Assembly (NCBI RefSeq): GCF_945859825.1
Contig: NZ_CAMAPC010000003.1
Span: 186,001-250,000 of the forward strand
Source: Pseudoalteromonas holothuriae
GTDB lineage: Bacteria > Pseudomonadota > Gammaproteobacteria > Enterobacterales > Alteromonadaceae
Reading direction: 5' to 3'
DNA: 64,000 bases
Shown: piece by piece, positions 43,975-52,796 of the stretch
Numbering within the stretch: the first letter of the stretch is position 1
Layout of the letters: every line of letters starts with the position of its first letter
The notes under the pieces: model-generated
What the model was told of the DNA's origin: nothing
Database searches by the model: none
What the model saw: the letters and a program-made list of their open reading frames with translations, nothing else
Translations under genes and position numbers: made by a program

Positions 43975-44148
43975 AAACTCAACTCTGAATAAGCGAATTT
44001 GCCCAATAAAGCTATTTAGTCCTTTACCTGCGCTACCATTACTACATAAAAGCGACTTGAAATTGAACGAAGCATCATCATTAGGTAATTAGTAATGTGA
44101 GTTGTTACATATTTACTATTTCAAAACCCCGTATACAAACCTGATGTT
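43975..44148. repeat. Dispersed inverted-repeat element, family 2, copy 2
   Basis: Shares AATAAGCGAATTTGCCCAAT and AAAGCTATTT at its left with the copy at 12326, and CAAACCTGANGTTAAAT at its right. The middle has diverged and is longer. Terminal inverted repeats are weaker here (12 of 19). Confidence 0.65.
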
Positions 44149-44682
44149 AAATGGAGAATTTGAATAAACATATATTAGGTGCGTATCAATACCTGAATTG
44201 CACTTGCCCAAAACCCCTCACTTAATACGTATCAATCAAACAATAAACACCTAGCCCTTCATAAGTGGCATAAAAGGGCCCAAAAATCACCGTAAAAAGC
44301 AAGTAAGAGATCATACCAGATAGCCATAAACCAATAATAAACAACTACCAAATGTTAACCATGTAAATAATTAACGTAAAAAGTTATAGGTGATTTTTTA
44401 ATCTTTTCCGTTATCAAATTTATCAACTTTTATTCAGCAATAACTACATCCACGAAAAATTAAAAATATATTATTAATATTCAACAAATTAAATACATCT
44501 TCGCATTGTAAAAATATATTCAAACAATTATTAAGAACAAAAAAGAATACATTATTGCATTAAGTGATAAGTTGACCGCAACCCTAGTTTAGCTCAAAAA
44601 GCGAACGGCAAGTTCACTTTGCTAAAAACGCTCGAGTATAAACATATATACGCAAACATATTTAATGGAAAGAGAAACAAAC

Positions 44683-46047
44683 ATGACTAAATTACATATT
44701 TCGTTGGTTAGTGTATTAATAACTGGCTTACTTGGTGGCTGCTCTGGTAGCGGCGAAAATAAAGTCGAAAGCAAACCAAAGCTAGCAAATAGTATAAAAC
44801 CGGCTCCGGTATCAGCCGTCACTTTACAGTTTAATAAGGAAGCGGTTAGCGTGACCCCCACAAGTCTATCGCTTACTAAAGACCAGTCTGGTGTTTTTAC
44901 TATCAAGACAATGCCTGGCTACAAAATTGAACAGATTTCTGGTTGTAGTGCAAAGTTAAGTGAACAACACAATACAATTACACTCAACGGTGCAACTCAA
45001 GATTGTACCATCACTATTATAGACAAAATGCACATTGCCAATGTTGCAATTACAAGTACGGTATCGGGGCTAGGTGAACTACTTAATTTACCTCAATCAG
45101 TGCAAGAAGGGAGTCCGTTTTCATTTGACTCAAAAGCACGTTCAGGCCATAAAATAAAAAGTATTTCAGGGTGTGGCGTGACCAAGAAGTCACAAAATAA
45201 CTGGCATGTAAGCAATGCTAAAGCACCATGTCATATTACAGCAACGTTTGAATCTAAGTTTCAAATGCCTGAAGCTTCAAAAGAGCTCATAAAATTACCC
45301 ATTGTTGTACACACATTTGACAATGCCACAACCGTAATTAGCGATGCGCAAATACATGCCCAACTTTCACAACTAAACAGGCATTTTCGGGCTGAAAGTT
45401 TAGGCAATGAAACAGCTACAGTCAGTACAACATCAGCAATTGCGACACAAGATACCGGCATACAATTTTATTTAGCTTCAATAACGCCATCAGGTGAAGC
45501 AACTTCTGGTATTAACCGCATAGCCCACAGCGACATCGTTGAGCCTTTAAGCACAAATAAACCTGAATGGGACACATCACGCTACATTAATGTATGGGTT
45601 GGAGACTTTACAACAATTACAGGACTTAAGTTAGGTAAAACAACCCACATGCCAACAGACTCAAATAACCCAATAGGCATTGTTATCGACAGCAGTGTGT
45701 TTAACACAGATGAGAGTAACGTTTTAGCAAAACCTGCAAAACAAAATGCATCAATCGAGCAAATAAAGCCTGTACGAGATGGATTAAACACTGTGCTTAC
45801 CCATCAAGTTGGGCACTTTCTTGGGTTACCAGGCTACGTCGTCGACAGTCCAAAAGCCCTACCTTGTGATGTAATAACAACTCAAAATGACCTCTGTGCG
45901 AATCAGCTAATACACTTGAATTTCATGCGTGAAACAGCCTTGGGTGGTAACAGACAACTATTCACCAAAAGCCAAGTTAAGCAAATGAGAACAACGCTTA
46001 CCAGCGGTGCTCTTAAACCCTTATACGATAATTCGCAAGCTCGCTAA
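44683..46047 (+). CDS. Pappalysin-like (M43) lipoprotein with altered active site, locus B
   Basis: Lipoprotein of 454 aa with lipobox LGGC. Same plan as 37329-38660: two beta-rich repeats with SGC and GCG motifs (about residues 45-115 and 116-195), then an M43 domain with LTHQVGHFLGL. His374 and His378 remain, the catalytic Glu is Gln375, and the third zinc position is Gly. The Met-turn LNFMRE is kept. That two diverged copies keep the same Gln argues against a sequencing error and for a selected non-catalytic role. ATG 44683 follows AAAGAG. First gene of locus B. Confidence 0.85.
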   Translation: MTKLHISLVSVLITGLLGGCSGSGENKVESKPKLANSIKPAPVSAVTLQFNKEAVSVTPTSLSLTKDQSGVFTIKTMPGYKIEQISGCSAKLSEQHNTITLNGATQDCTITIIDKMHIANVAITSTVSGLGELLNLPQSVQEGSPFSFDSKARSGHKIKSISGCGVTKKSQNNWHVSNAKAPCHITATFESKFQMPEASKELIKLPIVVHTFDNATTVISDAQIHAQLSQLNRHFRAESLGNETATVSTTSAIATQDTGIQFYLASITPSGEATSGINRIAHSDIVEPLSTNKPEWDTSRYINVWVGDFTTITGLKLGKTTHMPTDSNNPIGIVIDSSVFNTDESNVLAKPAKQNASIEQIKPVRDGLNTVLTHQVGHFLGLPGYVVDSPKALPCDVITTQNDLCANQLIHLNFMRETALGGNRQLFTKSQVKQMRTTLTSGALKPLYDNSQAR

Positions 46048-46093
46048 GCGCGAGCTGCTAGTTCCCATATACCTCAAAATTTTAGGTGTTGAA

Positions 46094-46297
46094 ATGAAAC
46101 GCAATAATCAGTTGCTACGCATTGCTTTGCTTCTTCTTATGTTTGGCTCATGTATATATGTGCTGTACAGCATGCCAAATGATATTCAGCGGTATGCCTG
46201 TTCACACCAACAAGCTTACGATGCCGTCAAGACACAGAAAAATGCCTGTTTTCTTCACAAGAAAAAAGAGGTAAGTATAAATAAATCAACATATTAG
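46094..46297 (+). CDS. Small single-pass membrane protein
   Basis: Protein of 67 aa, too small for a family call. One hydrophobic helix (RIALLLLMFGSCIYVLYS, about residues 9-26) is followed by a short soluble tail with two Cys (YACSHQ, NACFLH) and a basic end. ATG 46094 is taken because the longer frame overlaps the M43-like gene. It sits in locus B between the M43-like lipoprotein and the large exported protein. A role in immunity or export is possible from position only. Locus A has no evident counterpart. Confidence 0.55.
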   Translation: MKRNNQLLRIALLLLMFGSCIYVLYSMPNDIQRYACSHQQAYDAVKTQKNACFLHKKKEVSINKSTY

Positions 46298-46303
46298 ATG
46301 AGC

Positions 46304-46343
46304 TTGTCAGCTAGAGCATTTTGCATAATGCGCTAGCTGACAA
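46304..46343 (+). other. Long hairpin within locus B
   Basis: TTGTCAGCTAGAGCATT and AATGCGCTAGCTGACAA pair over 17 positions with one mismatch around a 6-base loop. No T-run follows. It lies between the small membrane protein and the large exported protein, where it could separate their expression by attenuation or RNA processing. Confidence 0.65.
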
Positions 46344-46431
46344 CACGGTGTACGACTTTTATACCAATCGTCTGCATTTGACAAAAAACAAACACATCCA
46401 CGTTGCTTTTTCCACGAATTATGAGGTTAAA

Positions 46432-49400
46432 ATGAAGCATAAACAAAAGTGCCAGCTTTTGCTGACTGCACAGAGCTTATTATTGCTCAGCATTGGTGTA
46501 CATAGCCAATACACGCGAGCCGACGAAATTGTTATATCATCGGCATTATCATTACAAACTGGTGATACTATTGTACTTAAACCCAAAAATGCGCAGCCCA
46601 GTGACTTTGTTTGTTTGGGGAACGACAGAGACAGTAATTTAGCAACGCTTGCAGTGCCTGATCACCGTGGCGTGCCAGTATCATCAAGAGGTTTTTATAA
46701 CCCTTGGTGCAAGTTTAACGTTGAAGTTGTCGATGCTCAGCGCGGTATTCTCAATCTAAGCATCCATCAAGATGCAACATATGACTATGCAGGACGTTAC
46801 TTAAAACGATATTACCAAGACAAACAGTACGTTTCTATTACACCTGGTTGGACACCTCATGGAACTTCTGCCTTTAAAGTAATCTCGCAAGGGAGTGATT
46901 TAGTTGAGTTACAAGCGGACAATGGAAATTATGTTACAGCGTTTGGACGTACCATTAGTGTCAGTAATACTGGCGAGCGCCAATTTCATTTATATACATC
47001 AGCGGAAGATATCACTGACGGTAGCCCTGATGAGAAGGCGCCCGAAGAGGAAAGTGTAAACACTGATACCCCACTATCACAATCGCGAGCTTACATGGCC
47101 AGTACGCTCGATGGCTACCCTGCATATAGTAACAAAGATGGTTACGGTGAATATCAGCTCATTAATGAGACAAACCAAGATGCATTAACAATTTTATCAT
47201 TTGAGCGCCAGCTAGCCCCTAACCAAAACGGCGCAACACTGGCTTTTGAATACAAAAGTTGTAATGCCGATGGCAAACCTAACACTCAATCTATGCAAGT
47301 ATCCTCTTTTGGTATTCGTCTGGGTACACCAGCACCCACAAGCCTTGAAATTAAACCTAACTCAACTATTGGCCCGTTACTTAATGAAGAAGCCAATGGT
47401 ATCGAGGTATTTTTTAGAGATACTTTTGGTCGTATGATAGGCGTATGGGGGCATAATCCAAGCGTCGACATTCGCAACTATATCTGGACTGATTATCAAT
47501 ATACAAATTGCCAATTTAAAGACGTTACTTTACATATTAATACCGACAACCAGCTTTCGCTTAATATTAACAAACACACCATTTTAGACAAAACACAGTT
47601 AACTGACGAGCAAGTGGCCAACATATACTCTAATCCAGTCACTTTTTTTGCAGGTAGTAATAGCACTGGTTTATCCCAACAAAGCAATAGTTATGCGATT
47701 CGTAATATTCGCTATGAAGGCATTGATGCCACTTTTAGTGCTGATCCCATAGCAAAGATCCCCTCTCTTACTCGTGATAACACACAAAACCCTAGTGAGT
47801 TTTCGTTACTAAACACAACAACCAATGCACCAAGCACTCGCAGCGTATTTTTACCGCCTTTAGAGCATGCAGAGTTTGGCTTTGAATTTGATTATCGCGT
47901 TTGCCCTACACGCAATACCACTCAAACAGATATTGGCCTAGCAATTAGCTTTAATCAAAGGGATGTTATTTCAAGCTATGAAAAAGCCAACTTAAATCGC
48001 TTAACACCTGAATTATACGGCCTACTAGAACCCGAAAAAACGCAAGGCGTTGCTTTGCATGTTGGCGTAAATAGCAACGCAAAACTACTTGATACATTTG
48101 ATCATAACATTATGAACCGTGGAGCTGGTCAATCACTCATCGCTGATTGTACTTGGCATTCTGCCGTCCTTGGTACCAAAAGGGTAACAGACGATGTATC
48201 AGACTCCTTTGCTTTTGGCTTATATCTATCTCCGAACGATGCAGATAGCAAATACGGTCAAGCCAACCCTGATTATGCATTATCTGTTATGCACAATTTA
48301 AGTGCTGATATTGTATATGAATTTTTATCTCAACCTATTGGTTTACATGCTGCCAGCAAAGATTTTGAAGGTAGCTTTGATATTCGTAACTTAAACTATT
48401 CGCAAAACTTACGCATTGATGAGCCGCACGAAAACTTAACAACAACGCAAACCATATTGAATGTTGCTGAAGTATCGTTTGAAGAGGACACCGATGCTGA
48501 CAAAGTAGCTAATTGGTATGAAGATTCTCGTTTTAACATTAATACTGAACCTACCTTACAAGGAACTAATATTTATAGCTTTAAAGGCAACTTGCAAGCA
48601 TCAGCCAAAGACATATTTACTTATTTCAAGGAATATTTAACGCCAGACCAAAAAACGATGTACCTTTACTATCCTGAATTTGTGAAAATGTTCCACGCTT
48701 TACAGTTTAATACTCAGCAAGCTACACAGCAGCTTGGCGGGCACCCAAAAAGCCGAGGCAACGTCTGGATAAACGCTGTTGGTGCTTATTTGCAAAAACT
48801 ACAAGCGCATAGGGTTAATAACGAAAGCATGGAAAACTTATCCAAACAAGAAAGTTTGGGTAAAACCATTTACTTAAAATCGATAACTCCATACATAAAT
48901 AAACCCATAGAGACACAAAAAGCGGGCGTTACACTAACCAACACCCTCACTCGCGATATCATAGATGGATACTTTAGCGGTACATTTTTGGCTCATTCAG
49001 GGTTTGCTAAGGTGTCCGAGAGTGCGAAATACATCGTACAGTTTACCCGCTTTGACAATATTGCTGACCGACAATATGGTGCTGGCAACTACCCTATTCC
49101 TACCGTTAAAAATCCAGATCCAGACTGGCAAGAAGTAGAAAATTGGCGCTTGTTTCATCGCGCAGAAGTACCCGCTTTGTGGGCGTATGCAACGCTAGGA
49201 TTAGATGTTTACGGTTATGGAAGCCGTGCAGCTGGCACAACATTGCGTGAATCCGAAGAAGCAAAAGATGCAGCAAGCCGACAAACTCGCGAATTTTACA
49301 AGCTCAATGGTCATAACGGCGATAAATTGTATGCTGCAGCGCAACGTGCAGTTGCGCAATATCAACAAGCCTATTTACCCGGTGCATTTGGTTCTGCAGG

Positions 49401-49863
49401 TTACGATCCAATGATTAGAGCTGCGCACTATGTCCGCAGAGCATACGCAAAAAACCTTCTTCAACATGTTGATGGGCAATTAGCTTCAGCCTGTACAACA
49501 AGTCAATTTGATTATGAGTTAATAAAAAACTGCTTCTACCCGCAACTGCAAGCTGACTTAAACAAAGTAGCTCGTATTCGCCAAGAAGCAATAAGCGACT
49601 TCATAACCCAAAAAGGCAGTAAAGGTTTTTTTGGCGGGTTTGTTGACTGGCTAATAATTTTACTACCCGTGGTAGAAGAAATTAGAGCCATGGACTTAGT
49701 CAGCACATTTAGCGCTGCGCTTGAAGAAGAAGGTATGTCAATGAGCAGTTTTGCAGAAGAAGGTATTACTTCATTAGAAGAAGAAGGTGCAAGCTTAGAG
49801 AGCGCTATTTTAGGACCTGAAACAGTAGAGGAAATCGACTTTGCTGCATTTTGCCCAATTTAA
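46432..49863 (+). CDS. Large exported protein, putative binding/translocation partner, locus B
   Basis: Exported protein of 1143 aa; the signal peptide ends near YTRA-DEIV. The first 200 residues look like a beta-trefoil. Two concanavalin/lectin-like beta modules follow (about 220-400 and 440-660), each ending in IRN-Y or IRNLNYS. The C-terminal 450 residues are helical and related to 40759-43419 (FYKLNGHNGDKLYAAAQ), with a hydrophobic stretch FVDWLIILLPVV and an acidic EEEG-rich tail ending FCPI. ATG 46432 is preceded by GAGG; the frame open to 46321 is rejected. The ART gene starts 14 bases later. Confidence 0.75.
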   Translation: MKHKQKCQLLLTAQSLLLLSIGVHSQYTRADEIVISSALSLQTGDTIVLKPKNAQPSDFVCLGNDRDSNLATLAVPDHRGVPVSSRGFYNPWCKFNVEVVDAQRGILNLSIHQDATYDYAGRYLKRYYQDKQYVSITPGWTPHGTSAFKVISQGSDLVELQADNGNYVTAFGRTISVSNTGERQFHLYTSAEDITDGSPDEKAPEEESVNTDTPLSQSRAYMASTLDGYPAYSNKDGYGEYQLINETNQDALTILSFERQLAPNQNGATLAFEYKSCNADGKPNTQSMQVSSFGIRLGTPAPTSLEIKPNSTIGPLLNEEANGIEVFFRDTFGRMIGVWGHNPSVDIRNYIWTDYQYTNCQFKDVTLHINTDNQLSLNINKHTILDKTQLTDEQVANIYSNPVTFFAGSNSTGLSQQSNSYAIRNIRYEGIDATFSADPIAKIPSLTRDNTQNPSEFSLLNTTTNAPSTRSVFLPPLEHAEFGFEFDYRVCPTRNTTQTDIGLAISFNQRDVISSYEKANLNRLTPELYGLLEPEKTQGVALHVGVNSNAKLLDTFDHNIMNRGAGQSLIADCTWHSAVLGTKRVTDDVSDSFAFGLYLSPNDADSKYGQANPDYALSVMHNLSADIVYEFLSQPIGLHAASKDFEGSFDIRNLNYSQNLRIDEPHENLTTTQTILNVAEVSFEEDTDADKVANWYEDSRFNINTEPTLQGTNIYSFKGNLQASAKDIFTYFKEYLTPDQKTMYLYYPEFVKMFHALQFNTQQATQQLGGHPKSRGNVWINAVGAYLQKLQAHRVNNESMENLSKQESLGKTIYLKSITPYINKPIETQKAGVTLTNTLTRDIIDGYFSGTFLAHSGFAKVSESAKYIVQFTRFDNIADRQYGAGNYPIPTVKNPDPDWQEVENWRLFHRAEVPALWAYATLGLDVYGYGSRAAGTTLRESEEAKDAASRQTREFYKLNGHNGDKLYAAAQRAVAQYQQAYLPGAFGSAGYDPMIRAAHYVRRAYAKNLLQHVDGQLASACTTSQFDYELIKNCFYPQLQADLNKVARIRQEAISDFITQKGSKGFFGGFVDWLIILLPVVEEIRAMDLVSTFSAALEEEGMSMSSFAEEGITSLEEEGASLESAILGPETVEEIDFAAFCPI

Positions 49864-49877
49864 ATCGGAGAATAACA

Positions 49878-50810
49878 ATGATTAAAAGTATACTGATAAC
49901 ATCACTGTTAATATTATGCACAGTTAATGCTTATGCAATTGGAACGCAAACAAAAATAATAGATGAAAAGCCTTTTACTTATGCGTCAGATTTAAGTGAA
50001 GAGGCTAAAACTGAACTTTTCGAACGCTTTACCAATACAACCGCGGTGGTGGACAAAAGCGCAGCCGATTTTGCATATATAAATGATGTACTTGCCTACG
50101 AAGAGTCTGGTGTTGCCGCTGCGACATTAGCTGAATACCAAAATTCATTCCCTGAGGCTAGTAGACTTTTTGGTCGGCTGATTAACCAATCTAAATCAGC
50201 TATAGCTCGTTATACAAGAGATTTTACAGCAATTAATAACTATGCCCGCACAGGTATTGCTACAGGTGCAGATGACTTCGTTGCGGACCTTGCTGATACT
50301 CAGATGTATATGAATAACCTAGATACTGGGTTAAAGCATTTACCTAGATATACAGGCACAAGTTATCGCTACACTCGGGACTTTGGCATAGGTCGCAAGC
50401 TTACTAGCGGAGAAATAAAAGTGGGCGATGTGGTTGCTGATAAAGCTTATCAGTCAACTTCTAGCAACCTAAACTTTATGAACTCCACTAAAGCAGAGCA
50501 GTTTTATGGTAGTGCTGATGACCTGGTTTTTTACGAAATAGAAGGGGTGAATGGTCGCTTTTTACCTACGAACTTCACCGCGTATGGTCCTGCAAAAAAC
50601 CAATTTGAAGTGCTTTTTCCAAGAAATACCGCATTTAAAATTGATGGTTATTCGCAATTTAAAAAAGTCATGACATCAGGAGGTGTAGCTAGGGAGCGCG
50701 TTGTAACATACATCAAGGTATCTGAAGTTGAGTCTGATCCCGAGGTAATGGAAAGTGCCTTAACCAGTCACAGTGGTGAGCTTATCAACGCTGTGAGCTG
50801 TATAGAGTAA
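49878..50810 (+). CDS. Exported ADP-ribosyltransferase, toxin candidate
   Basis: Exported protein of 310 aa with a signal peptide ending near AYA-IG. The C-terminal half has the R-S-E class ADP-ribosyltransferase core: Arg164 or Arg167 (SYRYTRDFG), Ser193-Thr-Ser195 (AYQSTSS), and Gln242-x-Glu244 (NQFEVLFPRNT). QxE in place of ExE is typical of C3-like enzymes that modify Asn or similar residues rather than Arg. The N-terminal 120 residues are helical. The only Cys in the mature protein is three from the end (SCIE). ATG follows GGAG. It would use NAD+ to modify a target protein; the target is unknown. Confidence 0.82.
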   Translation: MIKSILITSLLILCTVNAYAIGTQTKIIDEKPFTYASDLSEEAKTELFERFTNTTAVVDKSAADFAYINDVLAYEESGVAAATLAEYQNSFPEASRLFGRLINQSKSAIARYTRDFTAINNYARTGIATGADDFVADLADTQMYMNNLDTGLKHLPRYTGTSYRYTRDFGIGRKLTSGEIKVGDVVADKAYQSTSSNLNFMNSTKAEQFYGSADDLVFYEIEGVNGRFLPTNFTAYGPAKNQFEVLFPRNTAFKIDGYSQFKKVMTSGGVARERVVTYIKVSEVESDPEVMESALTSHSGELINAVSCIE

Positions 50811-51117
50811 ATAAAAAGTTAAAAAAAATTCTACTAGGCTAGCAGTCGGGTTACTTTTCACTCGGCTGCTATTTCAAAAAAAGTAAGTAAATTATTCAAG
50901 CATATATAGTAACAATTCTGACTTATAAACACTCCCCCCATTTTACAACCCGTAATAATAAAAGCCAAAAATCCATTCAACACATAAAAAATAAAATAAA
51001 GTATATTGTATATCTTTTTAATAAAATGCTATAAACATATGGCTTTGTTTAAATTACGTACAGATAAGTGCAGTAATCAAAACAAGGCATCACCCATACA
51101 CTAGTAAGGAAAACCTA
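50811..51117. other. Intergenic region after locus B
   Basis: It contains the terminator at 50839-50870 and an AT-rich stretch that should hold the promoter of the metalloprotease gene. No gene is visible. Confidence 0.45.
50839..50870 (+). terminator. Terminator downstream of the ADP-ribosyltransferase
   Basis: TAGCAGTCGGG and CTCGGCTGCTA pair over 11 positions (with G-T pairs) and are followed by TTTC. Placed 28 bases after the stop. Confidence 0.6.
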
Positions 51118-52653
51118 ATGGATACATACAATACAACATGTAATCTGTGCTGCGCGACGTTGCTTATGACCGGGTCATTTGCTGCATATGCACAGCAACC
51201 AGACATAGCGCATATCGAAGGGGTTAATACACCCACTATCAACGATATGTCCTCGAATCTAGCACAACAACTTGAGGATAGCTGTCAAACTGAATCTCCC
51301 TATGGAGGAAGAAACTTAACAAATGGAGATACTGTCTGCCTCTTCGATCAAAGCACTCGCTATTTGAGTATTGCGAACTCAAACCAACACGATAGTATTG
51401 CAATCAGCACCGGTTATGGTAACGGTAATTTGGATTTATACGCTAGAAATGGTGGCTGGCCAAATACCAATGGTGGTGATCCATCGTCAAAAAACCCTGA
51501 TAATAACGAATGTATTATCATCAGCAACCCGAACCAATACTGGACATATATCACAGTATCTGGTCAAGCCTCAGGTGCATCTTTGGTGGTTGATTTAGGA
51601 GCAAATAGTTGTAAAACGACTGGAACTACACCACCGCCGCCGCCAGATGGAGGAGGTTATCAATATGATTATGCCAATATCAAAGTATATCGCTTTGAAT
51701 TCTCTGATACACCATTAGAATGGCCCACCATGCAGCAGGAGTTAGATAAGGCGGCACAATACTACAGTGAGCAATCGTATGGTAAGTTTAATATGACCTA
51801 CGATATTACAACGCCTGTCATAAAAATAAATGCCCCTAAAAGTCAGTATGATAATGACTTTCATGGTTGGACTGCATTGTGGAAATCTAAAGTAAGTGAG
51901 CTTGGTGTTAATCCTGATGATCCCGGTGCGGGCAATGTCGTCATGATGGTTGCACCTCAAGTTGGAAACTATAATTCAAGCGCAGCACCACCAAACATTA
52001 CTTTATACCACCATACAGCTGGTGTTATTGCGCATGAGTTAGGCCATGCTTTGGGACTGCGTCATGCAAAAGCGCTAGAAGCAGGTCCTGGTAAAGTAAT
52101 TGGTGTTGGCAATTATGACTCTGAAAGCCTTAATTACGGTAATATATACAGCATGATGGGTATGGGTGCTCACTCACTACAAGAGTACAACTTACTGTAC
52201 AAAGAGTATTTTGGTTGGTTAAGTGCTTCGGATGTTCCACTAATCAATGCATCTGGTATCTATCGTATTTATGCCTTTGATCACGGCAGTAATAGCAATG
52301 GCAATATTGGATTAAAACTAAAATCAGGCAATGGTAGCTATACTTACTGGCTAGAATACCGTACAACGCACAGCCGTTATACAAATACTAAAAATGGCGT
52401 ACTCATCAACCTACAAGGCTATTTTGAAAATGAACAAGATGCGCGTTTTTGGAAAACAACGTCTTATTTGTTAGATATGACCCCAGGTTCAAAAACACCC
52501 GGTTGGTGGGGTGATGACCAAACTGATTCAGAATTAGTGATTGGCAAAAGTTATACCGATCATTGGGGTGGTTTTAAAATAACGCCTATTCGTAAAGGCG
52601 GTACTGAAGGCACTGCACAAGCATGGATTGAAATTGAAGTCGAAATGCTTTAA
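51118..52653 (+). CDS. Secreted zinc metalloprotease with N-terminal PPC-like domain
   Basis: Exported protease of 511 aa with a signal peptide ending near AYA-QQ. A beta domain (about residues 50-155, with GNGNLDLYARNGGWP and YWTYITVSG) is the pre-peptidase C-terminal type, here at the N-terminus. A TTPPPPPDGGG linker leads to a metzincin-type catalytic domain with the intact HELGHALGLRH (His306, Glu307, His310, His316) and a Met-turn in YSMMGMG. It thus differs from the two HQxGH proteins. ATG follows AAGGAAAA. It could process the toxins or act on host tissue; both are inference. Confidence 0.88.
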   Translation: MDTYNTTCNLCCATLLMTGSFAAYAQQPDIAHIEGVNTPTINDMSSNLAQQLEDSCQTESPYGGRNLTNGDTVCLFDQSTRYLSIANSNQHDSIAISTGYGNGNLDLYARNGGWPNTNGGDPSSKNPDNNECIIISNPNQYWTYITVSGQASGASLVVDLGANSCKTTGTTPPPPPDGGGYQYDYANIKVYRFEFSDTPLEWPTMQQELDKAAQYYSEQSYGKFNMTYDITTPVIKINAPKSQYDNDFHGWTALWKSKVSELGVNPDDPGAGNVVMMVAPQVGNYNSSAAPPNITLYHHTAGVIAHELGHALGLRHAKALEAGPGKVIGVGNYDSESLNYGNIYSMMGMGAHSLQEYNLLYKEYFGWLSASDVPLINASGIYRIYAFDHGSNSNGNIGLKLKSGNGSYTYWLEYRTTHSRYTNTKNGVLINLQGYFENEQDARFWKTTSYLLDMTPGSKTPGWWGDDQTDSELVIGKSYTDHWGGFKITPIRKGGTEGTAQAWIEIEVEML

Positions 52654-52669
52654 TTCGCTGATTCGCTTT

Positions 52670-52696
52670 AGTGGTAAGGTTTTCAACCTTGCCACT
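52670..52696 (+). other. Hairpin after the metalloprotease gene
   Basis: AGTGGTAAGGTT and AACCTTGCCACT pair over 12 positions (one G-T) around a 3-base loop, 17 bases after the stop. There is no T-run; possible partial terminator. Confidence 0.5.
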
Positions 52697-52796
52697 GTTA
52701 AACCCTCTGATAAGAAACATAAAATCAACACTGCATACATCATTATTTAATCTTTCTCTGTCAGTATTGCGCACTTTTACAATCAAGGAAACAACG

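Larger units (their letters stand above)
43420..44682. other. Intergenic region between the divergent loci A and B
   Basis: About 1.26 kb, very AT-rich, no gene visible. It contains two adjacent hairpins after a TATAAT box (43885-43924) and a family-2 repeat (43975-44148). Promoters for the minus-strand large protein and the plus-strand M43-like gene must lie here but could not be fixed. Confidence 0.5.
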
